Assembly: GCA_028564705.1 (NCBI GenBank)
Contig: JAPXFQ010002099.1
Location: 1 to 64,000 of the forward strand
Source: Apricaphanius iberus
Lineage: Eukaryota; Chordata; Actinopteri; Cyprinodontiformes; Aphaniidae
DNA length: 64,000 nucleotides
Direction of reading: 5' to 3'
The notes beneath the pieces are model-generated. The model worked only from the letters and a program-made list of their open reading frames with translations. It did not search any database and was not told the DNA's origin. A program made the position numbers and the translations under genes. Shown here piece after piece: positions 25,123-34,974 of this stretch (position 1 is its first letter; every line of letters starts with the position of its first letter).

Positions 25123-25881
25123 TGTCATGATTTGAGAGGACTCTAGAGCAAGCACACAAGACTCAGCGACAACTGTTAGCAATAAATTACGTTTTTTATT
25201 TTTCTCTCTTCAAAAGGAGGACTCCCAAGGTTGGGGAAAGAGATCACCAAGGCAGGTGGGTGCTGCTGTAAGCAGGGAGGAGAGAGGTGAGTAACGAGCA
25301 AACTTCCTGATAATTCAGGAGATAATGTTAGGAGATTCAGTCTTACTTGAGAGCTGAATAGTTGATCCTGGGGGAAACGATTGGGTGAAATTGGGTGGCT
25401 GTAGCTGGCAGAGGGGGAGCATGTAAGCTGGGATCAACCTTTCTCCTTCGGACTCCAGGGAGACCCAGCACACGCGGGTGGACAGGCAGATGGAAGCCCA
25501 GTTGGCAAACCTCCAGAGACCCCGCCCAGGAGCAGTGAGGAGGAAGATGCAGCCCGAGGGAGGTAGACGCCGAGGGCTGCGGATTGCAGCAGGAGGACGG
25601 ACGGATCCAGGGCACAAACAAACTCTGGAGAGGGAGCATGTGGGAGAAGGTAAGGCTTATGCTATAAGACTTGACTCAATCTAGGAAGCGGCCGGTTTAC
25701 CACACTGGGTGTCAAAACAATCTGGCGTCTGCTCCAGGTCAGCACTCCTCTTAAAAAGCTCCTCCCCAATTGGCAAAGTGGAGACAGCAGGCATGGACCC
25801 ACCCACGGCATCCTGAAAGGTAAAAGGTGATGCCATGCACACCGCACACACACATTGCTTGCAGCCACCCAGAATACAACA
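25123..25881 (-). mobile_element. LTR of a Ty3/gypsy (chromovirus) element
   Basis: On the minus strand it begins tgttgtattctgggtggct and ends ...aaatcatgaca, giving TG...CA ends with a 3-base inverted match (TGT/ACA). It is preceded by a purine-rich tract (gttggggggtgggta, 25897-25882) that fits a polypurine tract directly before a 3' LTR. The pol fragment ends only about 20 bp further in. Length is 759 bp. The LTR joins the LINE reverse transcriptase cleanly at 25122/25123, so this is an insertion boundary. I found no second LTR in the window. Confidence 0.75.
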
Positions 25882-25904
25882 GTACCCACCCCCCAACAAA
25901 CGCC

Positions 25905-26890
25905 TCATGGCGGACGATCTGAGGATGGGAAGGAGGAGGACTTCTCAAAGTTCGAAATGAGCTCGGGGTCCAAAATAAAAGAGCAAGGAACCCAGGAGCG
26001 TTCCTCTGGGCCATAACCAAGCCAGTCAACTAAATACTGCCACCCCCGCCCTCTAGGGTGGACATCCAAAATGCGGCGGACATCATGAGCCGGGTGACCG
26101 TCAATCATCCGGGCGGGAGGGGGGGAGTGGTTGGGGGGCACACAACGGGCTGGACCTGATCTGGGAAAATGGAACACCGGGTGTACTCTACGATGTGAGG
26201 GGAGTTTAAGGCGACCCGCGGAGGGGCTGATGACAGACTCAACTGAGAACAGACCCAGGAACCTAGGATACAATTTCCTGAATCCACCTCTCAGAGGAGA
26301 ATTCTTAGAAGACAGCCAGACTCATTGACCAGTAGTGTAAGGAGGTGCCGGGAGGTGTTGACGATCAGCGTAGCTCTTATACTGGGCCGAGGTCCGCTGG
26401 AGAGCAGCTCTAGTTTGATCCCAGACTCTTCTACAGGATCTGACATGAGCACCCACTGAGGGGATGGTAGTATCAGGAACCGAGCTGGGCAGGAGGGACG
26501 GTTGGTACCCCAAAGAGGCCTCAAAGGGCGAGAGCCCCGAAGCTGCTGAGACGTGGCTATTGTGTGCGTACTCAACCCATGGAAGGTAAACACTCCATGA
26601 ACCAGGATTATCTTCACAGACACAGTGGAGAGCGTTCCCCAGCTCCTGATTTAGGCGCTCACACTGTCTATTGGTCAGGGGGATGAAGCCTGATGTCAGG
26701 CAGACTCGGGCCCCCAAAGAAAGGCAGAAATCCTTCCAAACCCTGGAAACAAATTGGGGGCCCCTGTCGGACAGGATCTCTAGGGGGACACCATGGAGCC
26801 TGAGGAAGTGGTGAATTAAGAGTTTGGTGGTTTGGGCAGCTGAGGGTAATTTGGACAGGGCGTATGTCCCCGCACTTATGTGTGTGCGAG
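25905..26890 (-). pseudogene. Chromovirus pol 3' end: integrase core and chromodomain
   Basis: The integrase of a Ty3/gypsy retrotransposon would insert its DNA copy, and the chromodomain would direct it to chromatin. Minus-strand frame from about 26890: KLPSAAQTTKLLIHHFLRLHG, EILSDRGPQFVSRVW (second catalytic Asp), FIPLTNRQCERLNQELG (catalytic Glu), WSVYLPWVEYAHNSHVSAAS and SPFEASLGYQPSLLP. After a TGA at 26322-26324 the same frame continues through [20 protein letters not shown] to a chromodomain-like [20 protein letters not shown] near 26040, ending at 25905. The part with the first catalytic Asp and all upstream pol and gag are missing. The sequence to the right is unrelated GC-rich DNA. 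Confidence 0.88.
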
Positions 26891-29330
26891 CATGCAGGTT
26901 TGAATAAGGTTTCCCCATGCAAGTGATTGATAGCTGGTGTAAGGAACCGTCAATCCGTCCTACAGGAATCGACACAGACATGGAGGAGGCAAGAGATGTA
27001 TGCATCCAGGGTCCCACAGAGTACAGAGGCCACAGGCGGATCAGCGCAGGGTCGATCACCCACCAAGAGAGGAACAGATGGAAGCCCCAGGGGAACACCC
27101 ACCAGCCGCAATGCTGGGGCCCGAGAGATCGCAGTGACGAGCCCACGGGCTCCGCCGGTAACCGGCTACGCCAGGGCGGGCCCGGATCAGGACCCGGAGG
27201 CCACGGGGACCAGGGGCACCCCGCCCCCCAGCGGGGCCCCAACCAGGGACCAGCCGACAAGGGCCCCCCGCCGCCGCCGCAGGCAAGGGGGATCCGCAGC
27301 CAACCGACGGACAACACACGCCGCCGCCACCCCGGACCAATACCCACCGCCAACAACCCGGCCCGCCCCCACACACCCACACGCCAGGGAGCCACAGCAA
27401 GAGCCACAGCGGATGTACGCCCTCCCCAGGCCGCGCCCAGCCAGCACCTGGACATCCAGATCTTCCAGCTCCTGGGTCCAGATCCCGCCCCACGCAGGGC
27501 GCCAAGATCAGGGGCCCAGCCAATGCCGGACAGCCCCCCCCAGATGAACCGACCAGCCAGCAGAAGTCCTGGAACCGGCAGGAGGCCTGGGCGCCAGGCA
27601 CGGTCCCCACCGATCCACCGGACGGCACCAACCTACTCTACAACCCCGGCACCCCCATAAGAGGTGCCCCAGTCAATCCAAGGAGGACGTCGGCCCGAAA
27701 CAGCGGCCGCCCGACACACCGGACCACCCAGGACCCGCCAGACATGCACCAGGACCGAGCCGGGCCGCAACCGGGACCCCCGGCCCCAGGCATCGAGAGC
27801 CATCATCAACCAGCGGGCAGGAGCATCCATCACCGACGGGGAGTAACTGAGGGGAAGAAGACGCATCAGGCCAGAGGGAAGCCAAACACCCAACCTGACA
27901 GGTAGACATAGACAGACAGAGACACTCATACGTACCCTCCCTCTCATGCGTACACATTCTTACAAATACAGGACATACGAAAAAAGGACGCTATACACTC
28001 ATTCATACCCCCCATACGTACACTATACTCCATACTCCCAGGCCCAGGGACAGACGCCCCAATAGAGCACCCTGCCCCTGCACCCAGGAGACAGACCCCT
28101 TTGCCCACCAGGATGGGGACAAGCAGACCGCCAAGGCCCCCACACCGGCAAGAGCAGCCCACCAGCCCAGGACCCCGACCAGACGGCCTGATGTTCTATC
28201 CGGGCTCCGACCCCTGATGGTCCAACGAACAGGGGTGTGGAAAGACCCCCCAGCCTCTCTCCCCCCGCTCAATGTGGTGTTGTTGCGTGTTGTTCTAATG
28301 TGCACTTAAAACAGAGGGGTGGGACATGGGAATACTGCCGGGTACCCCCATCTCCCCCCCCGGGCCCTCAGTGTCTAGATGCATTTAAACAGTGGGTGCC
28401 GGCACCACAGGCGAGGCCCCCCACAACGGGCCCCCTATAAGGGGCCCCCCATGAGGGGTCCCGCCCCCAGCGCCAATGCGCCCCACCGCCAGGTCCCTAC
28501 ATGTGCGTTCCATGTAAATGTTGCAAGTGTAAGTGTCTAAGTTGCTCAATAAAATCGGGACCCAGGCCCCCACCGGGTAGCAAAGACGGAAGCTCCATCC
28601 CGCACCCCAGTGACGTGCCCACGTCCCAAGGCCTTGTGAATGGTAGAATGAAGGAGCAGGTGGACAGAGGCAATGGGGATGGGGAGAAAATAACTGGGGT
28701 GACCATTGCCAACCCCAGGGAGCCAGCTCCCCTGCTGACTCCAATAGGCACCCCCGTTCGGCCCGATCCACCAGGGGTGGGAGGCCCCAGCACGTCAAGT
28801 CGGGGCCCACGGCAGCGGCACCCCCGAGCCCCATGGGGGCTCCGGCAATCCACCAGCCCCCACCCCAGGGGCACACCTAAATCCTTCCCAACATTCACAC
28901 TGCTAACAAAACACATGTCACTAGACACCCAGGTTGAGTTTAGCCCCCCCTCCCCCTCAACGCCCTCCCCCCTCCCGTCCCAAGCGCACCCCGTTAAAAA
29001 GAACGCCTGTGCTAGATGGTAAAAAGCCTCCCCGCCAATAAGAGACGCCCCAGGCACCGCCAGCGTCCGAGGGCCCCCGCGCCGAGGCCGGAACCCGGCG
29101 CACCACCAACTCGGGTACCCCGGACACGACGCGCCAGACCCGTGAGCAGACCGAAGCCCCAGGCGGCCAACCCCCAGGCCGACATCCTCCAGCCTTGCTA
29201 CTACCGCCCGATGGCCGAGAGGCAACAGAACCCAGCACCTCCACCCACCAGCCCACACCCCACCAACCGGTCAGTCACCGCTGTGATTCTACTTTTGCCT
29301 TTGGCACCGGGATCCTAGCACTAAGATCCA
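26891..29330. other. GC-rich, C-skewed block of unknown origin
   Basis: About 2.4 kb of very GC-rich sequence in an otherwise AT-rich window, strongly richer in C than G on the plus strand. All six frames have long open stretches, mainly because stop codons are rare in such sequence. The products are low-complexity Pro/Arg/Gly/Ala-rich chains with no domain, so I do not call genes here. A canonical polyadenylation signal in plus orientation occurs at about 28545 (ctcaataaaatc), following a 'tgttgcaagtgtaagtgtct' stretch. A similar C-rich composition occurs in the LINE 3' UTR at 23440-23560. It could be an untranslated region of an unrecognised retroelement. Confidence 0.45.
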
Positions 29331-29487
29331 AAAGAACATTTGGGTTAACTGATTCATGCTTTGAAGGAGGGTAGACTTCTGTTGAGACATATTTTGGAGG
29401 GCAGCCTCATGTCAGCCTAAGAGAATCCCTTGTTTCGACAAGGCTGAGCGCAAGTGTGCTGAAGAGTCTGGGTGGCCAGATTGTTAT
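29331..29487. other. Unique-looking link between GC-rich block and minisatellite
   Basis: No reading frame or repeat motif recognised. Confidence 0.35.
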
Positions 29488-30116
29488 GGGTTAAAAACAC
29501 AACCATCAGCCCCTGGAGGTTCAACCAGGCCCTCCTGGGTCCTTTACACCATTAAACCACCATGTTCTGGGTTAAAAGAGCTACCATCCTCCCCTGGAGG
29601 TTCAACCAGGCCCTCCTTGGACCTTAAACCCACCTTAAACCACCATTAAATGGGTTAAAAGGACCACCATTATCCCCTGGACAATCAACCAGGCCCTCCT
29701 AGGACCTCTAACCCGTCTTAAAGCATCATTAGCTGGGTTATAAGGGCCACCATCATCCCATGGGGTTCAACCAGGCCCTCCTAGGAGCTTTAACCCATCT
29801 TAAAGCACAATTATATGGGTTAAAAGGACCACCATCATCCCCTGGAGGTTCAACCAGGCCCTCCTAGGACCTTTGACCCGTCTTAAAGCACCATTATCTG
29901 GGTTAAAAGGACCACCATCATCCCCTGGAGGTTCAACCAGGCCCTTCTAGGACCTTTAACCCACCTTAAACCACCATTAAATGGGTTAAAAGGACCACCA
30001 TCATCCCCTGGACAATAAACCAGGCCCTCCTGGGACCCTTAACCCACCTTAAACCATCATATTATGGGTCAAAAGAGCCACCACTCTCCCCTGGTGGTAC
30101 AACCAGGCCCTCCTGG
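29488..30116. repeat. 83-bp minisatellite, about 7.5 units
   Basis: Units start at gggtta... positions 29488, 29569, 29652, 29735, 29817, 29900, 29983 and 30066, giving periods of 81, 83, 83, 82, 83, 83 and 83 bp, with a last partial unit to 30116. The core reads 'gggttaaaaggaccaccatc', 'atcccctggaggttcaacca' and 'ggccctcctaggacctttaa'. Units are clearly alike but carry scattered substitutions. The period is not a multiple of three, so the array is not a coding repeat. Confidence 0.95.
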
Positions 30117-30561
30117 TGCTGGAGGTTGGTCCACTCTGACTGCCGCCTGCCCTGGAGCTGGCAGTGGTGCTGGAGGACGTTCCTGTCCAGGACAGGGTTC
30201 GACCCCGATATCTAGTTTTGAGCCAAGGGCAGGGTGAGGGTTGCTTTCCCTGAGGTTACGGAGGAGGGAGATGGTTCTGTCCTTCTTAGCAGCAGTCATT
30301 TTGTCCTTCCTTTCCTCCAATGAGACCTAAGGATGGCTTGATCTCATGTGGAAGACAAACCGGGACTCGTTATAGAAGCAACCGGTAACATTGCACGGGA
30401 AATCTCTGACATTCATCCGGCCAGAGGAGAGGTCGAGCAAGATTTTCCTTTCATCAAGGTTCATGACTGAGTGGTAGGTCTTCAGATGGCTTGGCAGGGC
30501 GTCATATCTGTCGTTACAGAGCGGGCAGCAATGAGCCTTGATCCCTGGGTTCATGGTTGCC
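30069..30561 (-). pseudogene. C2H2 zinc-finger exon with one in-frame TAG
   Basis: An ATG at 30554 starts MNPGIKAHCCPLCNDRYDAL, followed by a C2H2 finger (CPLC...HLKTYH), then ERKILLDLSSGRMNVRDFPC and a second finger (CNVTGCFYNESRFVFHMRSSH). A TAG at 30329-30327 follows. The same frame then continues to 30069 with SLEERKDKMTAAKKDRTISL, LLRNLRESNPHPALGSKLDI and a Pro-rich tail that runs into the minisatellite. The exon is preceded by a good splice acceptor (pyrimidine tract ending ccctccag at 30562) and, 56 bp upstream, a donor-like ctag/gtgaga at about 30618/30617. Multi-copy proteins of this two-finger type occur in fish genomes and appear to belong to mobile elements, but I cannot name the family. 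Confidence 0.6.
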
Positions 30562-30677
30562 CTGGAGGGGGGGTAAAAAAACGATTTGTTCCATTTTATC
30601 AACCATATCTCACCTAGGTAAGCTCCGGCAGAGACCCCCCTAGCCTTTGAAACAGCAGCACCGCACAGAGAGCTCCC

Positions 30678-31822
30678 TTACCTGTCACCGAAATGCAGCT
30701 GCAGCAACTGACAAAGGCAGAGAACCGCTGCGGTGCCTTTGTTTGCGGCTGATGAGGCACACCTGCTGCCAGTTTCAGGAGGAGTGGTTTCCTCTGGTGA
30801 AGGCAGACACTCAGATTTGTCTAAAACCACGTTTGTTTGAGAGGATAAAATATTACATCTTATGGTGTCTACCTTCCGTCTGAAGTGGTCTGCAAACTCC
30901 TCACAGAGAGTGTTTGAGGGGGGTTTGTTGCTGATTCTGAGCAGATCCCTCGGTGTCCAGAACCTGCTGGATGTTGGGCAGCTTGGCTTCCACAGGACTG
31001 CAACGATGTTTAGAGGGCGCCGAGGCTCGTTCTGTGGATTTGGGGTGTAGTGAAGCACTCCTAGGCGGGTCCCGACTGTAGTCCTGGGTTTGGCGCTGGG
31101 AGGGGATGGGTGGCGGTCCTGTGGAGCTGCTGGTCCTCGGCGCGGTCGGAGGGACGGTCAAAGGAGGGAAGTCGTCCCCCAGGGCACCGAAGTGGTTCGA
31201 CAGCGGAAGGCCAGGTGGAGGAGAACGGTGGCAGCCGCTCCGGGCCCCACCACCGCGACCAGGCCCGACCGTCGACCACGCAGCCTGGGGCACGGGAGTG
31301 GAGCTGAGGGGGGCTTTTGGTTTAGCCCACTGCTGGAACCAGCGCTCCTCCTCTGCCATAGATCTTGTACCTCCGCCAGTTTTCGTCTGTCTGAGTCTGC
31401 CTGGAGACCCAGCGATGGATTCCCCCTCCGCTGCTTCACCGGGTTGGCAGGGGATTGTGTCGGCCTGCTGGGCGCTGGTGGCAGCAGCGAAAGTTTGTCC
31501 GAAGATGATGTCCACGTCGCGGTCGTTGTTCTGGATCAGTTGTAAATTGGTGATCCTCTGCTCTAGTTCCTTGATTTTCTTGGTTAGCCTGACACAACCA
31601 TCACACCCGGAGCTACAAGTGAGTGGAAGCATGATAAAAGTAACAGCGGTCCGTGCTCTGATTTAAAATGCGTCCGATAAAAGAAAAGTCGCTAAAAGTT
31701 ACAAACGGTTAAAACTAGTCAAAAGAAATTATTTAAAAAAACAAAAAAAACAATTGAAAATAATTAAAAACCAGTTAAAACCGTGTTAAAAAGCCGGAGT
31801 TGGCAGGAGGCATCAGGACGCT
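30678..31822 (-). pseudogene. CR1/L2-like LINE 5' end: 5' UTR, ORF1, fused to ORF2 linker
   Basis: Minus-strand 5' UTR from 31822 (AT-rich, 'taaaagttacaaacggttaa' type) leads to ORF1 starting at 31632: MLPLTCSSGCDGCVRLTKKI, then a heptad-like KELEQRITNLQL and a long Pro/Ser-rich region to about 30950. Such ORF1 proteins are thought to bind LINE RNA. Near 30960 another frame takes over with NKPPSNTLCEEFADHFRRKV, which looks like the linker just before RT in ORF2. The rest of ORF1 and the whole endonuclease are therefore deleted. This is the 5' part of the LINE at 23325-25122. The 5' UTR and ORF1 start are closely matched at 55239-55684. Confidence 0.8.
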
Positions 31823-32595
31823 GACGCATGTGCAAATTATGACTGAATCTGTCATATATTTGTCTGTAGAAAGCTTGTCAAATCTGGAAAAAAAAACATC
31901 CATGCTGTTTTGAGTTAGATAGGGGTTTCTTAATTGATCCTGCATTCAGTCTCTTCTTGAGCTGTTCAAAATATGTCCGGCTTTCTACATCACAAGCCGG
32001 AATATTGGAATATCCACACCTCCTCAGAGCACTGTCTCCACCCACCAGGTAAAACAGTAAACAACAGTTAGTATTCAGATAAGGAAACACCATGTGTTTC
32101 CTTATCTGATAAGGAAACACCATGTGTTTCCTTATCAAACTCCATTTTTGGCTGGTCAAAAGAGCTCAAAACACTTCATCAGGTCCTAGTCGAAGAGGAC
32201 AGAAAGCTTTATGGGTTGAATAACATTTTTTATGGTAAGATGTTGTGTCAGGGTGTATGGATGTGTGTGTGTGTGCGTGTGTTTGTGTCCTCTCACCTGT
32301 TTCTCCGCAGAGGGCGCGGCTTGTTGTCATCTCCCAGCTGATCGCGGGTAGGGCAATCAAGGAGCGGCAGTTAAAAGGGGAGCGCTTACCTGGAGCAGAT
32401 CGTTCGCTTTGTTAGATTGGTAACAAGCCTCGCTCTAGCCCTAGAAACTCTGTGTTTCCACAGTTTTGACTCTCACCCTGCGTTTTATTTCAAGTCAAAA
32501 AGGAGAGCAAGTGATGAAAACGGCAAAAATAACTGATGATGATAATGACACCACCACCCAGTCACTTCTTTAACATAAGGAAAAAAATATTGGTC
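31823..32595. other. Spacer with tandem palindromes
   Basis: A 93-codon minus-strand frame at 32159-31878 contains SALRRCGYSNIPACDVESRTYFEQL but no domain I recognise. The tandem hairpin at 32078-32136 is listed separately, and a GT tract lies near 32262-32283. Confidence 0.4.
32078..32136. repeat. Two tandem perfect 29-bp palindromes
   Basis: Each unit has 13-base arms, gataaggaaacac and gtgtttccttatc, around a CAT centre. Units lie at 32078-32106 and 32108-32136, separated by one base. All 58 palindromic bases match, so each can form a perfect hairpin and the pair can form a longer one. Confidence 0.95.
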
Positions 32596-32937
32596 AGGGT
32601 TGCACAGTGGCGCAGTGGTTAGCACTGTTGCCTTGCAGCAAGAAGAAGAAGGTTTTGGGTTCGTATCCCAGCCCAGGGTCTTTCTGCATGGAGTTTGCAT
32701 GTTCTCCCCGTGCATGCGTGGGTTCCCTCCGGGTACTCCAGCTTCCTCCCACATGACTGTCAGGTTAATTGATCTCTCCAAATTGTCCTTAGGTGAGAGT
32801 GTGTGCATGGTTGTTTGTCCTGTCTGTCTCTATGTAGCCCTGTGATGGACTGGCGACCTGTCCAGGGTGTACCCCGCCTCTCGCGCGTTGACAGCTGGAG
32901 ATAGGATTAAGCGGTTAAGAAAATGGATGGATGGATA
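32596..32937 (+). mobile_element. tRNA-derived SINE, full length, (GGAT)n tail
   Basis: About 340 bp. A pol III A-box-like gtggcgcagtggt (32607-32619) and B-box-like ggttcgtatccc (32658-32669) stand at tRNA-like spacing, with a 'gaagaagaag' expansion between them. Next come the conserved 'tggagtttgcatgttctccc' and 'gacctgtccagggtgtaccc' parts and an ATGG/GGAT tail. The 3' 130 bp occurs inverted at 12982-13112. Such SINEs are transcribed by RNA polymerase III and mobilised by a partner LINE. Confidence 0.85.
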
Positions 32938-33004
32938 TTGATCAGTCTAAGCATAAGCAAATTTGAAATGTGTTGATAAATTATTTTGAGGTTACTATTT
33001 ATCT

Positions 33005-34030
33005 TTTTATTCAAAGAGAGACGGAAAAGACAAGCGGGTGGAGCGAGCTGTGGGCGTGTGTAAGAAAGTGGTGGCTGCCTTCAGTTTCTCCTGGAAGAAG
33101 AAGAGAGACTTGGCTTTTGCTCAGGAAGAGCTTCACCTACCCCAGCACAAGTTGGTGACGGAGTCACCCACCAGGTGGGGCTCACGGCAAAAAATGATTG
33201 AGAGGATTCTAGAGCAAAATAAAGCTATCTCTCAGGTCCTCAGTGCAGATAAGAAGACCAGGCACTGGGTTCCCTCCTGGCAAGACCTAGATGTGTTGGA
33301 GTCTGTGCATGGGGCCCTGAATCCACTGCTGTAATTCACAGATTCACTTTCTGGAGAATGTTATGCGAGTGTGTCATACCTCAGGCCGATGCTTCATCTT
33401 TTCAGAACACAGATTCTGAAACCATCTGAGGATGAAACGCAGCTCACAAAGGACATTAAGATGGCAGTCATGGCATACCTTGATGAAAAGTATGATGACC
33501 CGATTACTAATGAACTGCTTGATGTTGCAACCCTGGTAGATCCACGCTTCAAGGTAAAATACATTAATGCAGAACAGGTTGATACCATTAAAATGAGAGC
33601 AGTGTCTGAGATGTTGGATCAAATTGAGGACACATCATCAGCAAGAACAGAGGAAACAGAAGAGGGTGGAGCAGCTGCTGCAGTGCTACCAACCCAGAAG
33701 AAACAGAAAAAGTCATTGGGCAGTTTCTTCAAGAAAACCCACCCTACCAGCACAGGACTCACTGAAAAAGAGACAGTTGAAAATGAGCTTGAAAAGTACT
33801 TGTTGGCACCAAATGCAGACAGTGAAATGGACCCACTGCAGTGGTGGAAAATCCACGAGAGAAGCTTCCCAAGAATTAGCTGCCAGGCAAAGCGCTACTT
33901 GTGTATCCCCGCAACTAGCACCCCTTCTGAGAGGGTATTCAGTACAGGGGGTAATATTGTGACTTGCCACAGGGCAGCTTTAAAACCTGATGCAGTGGAT
34001 AGACTTGTCTTCCTAGCCCGCAACCTATAG
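33005..34030 (+). pseudogene. hAT transposase, ZBED1-like, single nonsense codon
   Basis: An otherwise open frame of about 340 codons covers the C-terminal two thirds of a ZBED1-like hAT transposase. Motifs: ERAVGVCKKVVAAFSFSWKK, LVTESPTRWGSRQKMIERIL (hAT RW motif), ADKKTRHWVPSWQDLDVLES, VSYLRPMLHLFR, NELLDVATLVDPRFKVKYI, and the C-terminal dimerisation signature NPLQWW-type (DPLQWWKIHERSFPRI), KRYLCIPATSTPSERVFSTG, HRAALKPDAVDRLVFLARNL. The only break is a TAA at 33332-33334. The upstream zinc finger and first catalytic part are absent, and a T-rich tract before 33015 could be an old splice acceptor. The stop is followed by about 940 bp reaching the element's right end at 34974. Confidence 0.9.
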
Positions 34031-34879
34031 GCTTGATATGTGTACCCCCTCTTCCCCTTATTGCCTGCCTCACTGCATAAGATGAAAACATTTGAGCTGA
34101 TATATCCATTTCGATCTAGTCTTTCAAAGCTACTTGAATGTACACCAAGGATTTTTTATTTTGTTTTATTTGTAAGGCATGTTTTTATTTTTTATTTAAG
34201 AGCTACAGCATTTAAAAAAAACTTGTCGGGGAGAATTTTTTTTTTTTTAGTAGATCCTTGTATCTTTATTTGATTTTGACAGAACTGTTTATATGTCCAT
34301 TTTGTGCCTGTTCTCTTGCTATACTTGAAAGAGTTTTATATTTTTATTTCCCTAATTTATTGTGTCACAGCACAAGACAGTAGCATTTGTCTTTGAAAGC
34401 TGCTTTAATTTGCACTAAGGATTTATTTAAACAAATGTTTGTTCATTTTCTATTTATTTTTATTTCAAAACAAACTTTTTTTTAAACATACAAGGACAGA
34501 TTATGAGAATTTGCTTTTAGTTCCTAGCTTGTTAATTTTATTTTGCCAAAAGTTTATATGTTAATTTTATGCCTGTTCTCCTGTAAAACTTAAACTAAGA
34601 TTTATTTTTAGAATAAATATTTTGTTTTTAAATGGAAGTGACCAACCAATTTACTGTTCTGTTTTTTTGTTTACCTTTGAAACTTGAAACCTTCAACCTT
34701 GACTTTTTGTTTAGTTTGTAATATGTGTTTTTTTTTTAGTTATCTGAAACTTATGTATCATGTTCCTTCAGTACACCTGACATGTTGAACCTATGACAGG
34801 AAATAAATATTTAAATCAAAACAAGCTGCTGCTGATTTCACATCTCACCTATGAGCAAGGGAACATTTAAATTTGACAA

Positions 34880-34974
34880 ATATATTGTTTGATTTATATC
34901 GTGATATATATCGATATCACCGGAAATGAAAAATATATATAGTGATATGAAAAATCCTATATCGCCCAGCTCTA
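34880..34974 (+). mobile_element. Right end of the ZBED1-like hAT element
   Basis: AT-rich subterminal sequence with repeated 'atatatcgatatcac' and 'agtgatatgaaaaat' ends in tatatcgcccagctcta. Read from the other strand it is tagagctgggcgatata, the typical terminal repeat of this hAT group ('cagagctgggcgata'). No matching left end was found upstream of 33005. Confidence 0.7.

Noticed and set aside
26917..27660. Long open frames (up to 377 codons) in the GC-rich block
   Set aside because: Open frames on both strands and in several registers at once, all low-complexity Pro/Arg/Gly/Ala; explained by scarcity of AT-rich stop codons. Only the minus-strand part below about 26890 has real integrase similarity.
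28497..29258. 253-codon minus-strand frame and overlapping plus-strand frame
   Set aside because: Same composition effect; no domain, no start context, overlapping frames equally long.
29488..30116. Periodic array considered as CRISPR or as coding repeat
   Set aside because: No separate spacers (the whole unit repeats), unit is 83 bp, and the period is not a multiple of three; vertebrate context.
31090..31666. Plus-strand frames of 151 and 186 codons opposite the LINE ORF1
   Set aside because: Antisense shadows of the Pro/Ser-rich ORF1 on the minus strand, which has recognisable start and heptad region.
32596..32937. Considered as a tRNA gene
   Set aside because: A and B boxes are present, but there is no cloverleaf closing, the region between boxes is expanded, and it continues into a SINE body and GGAT tail.
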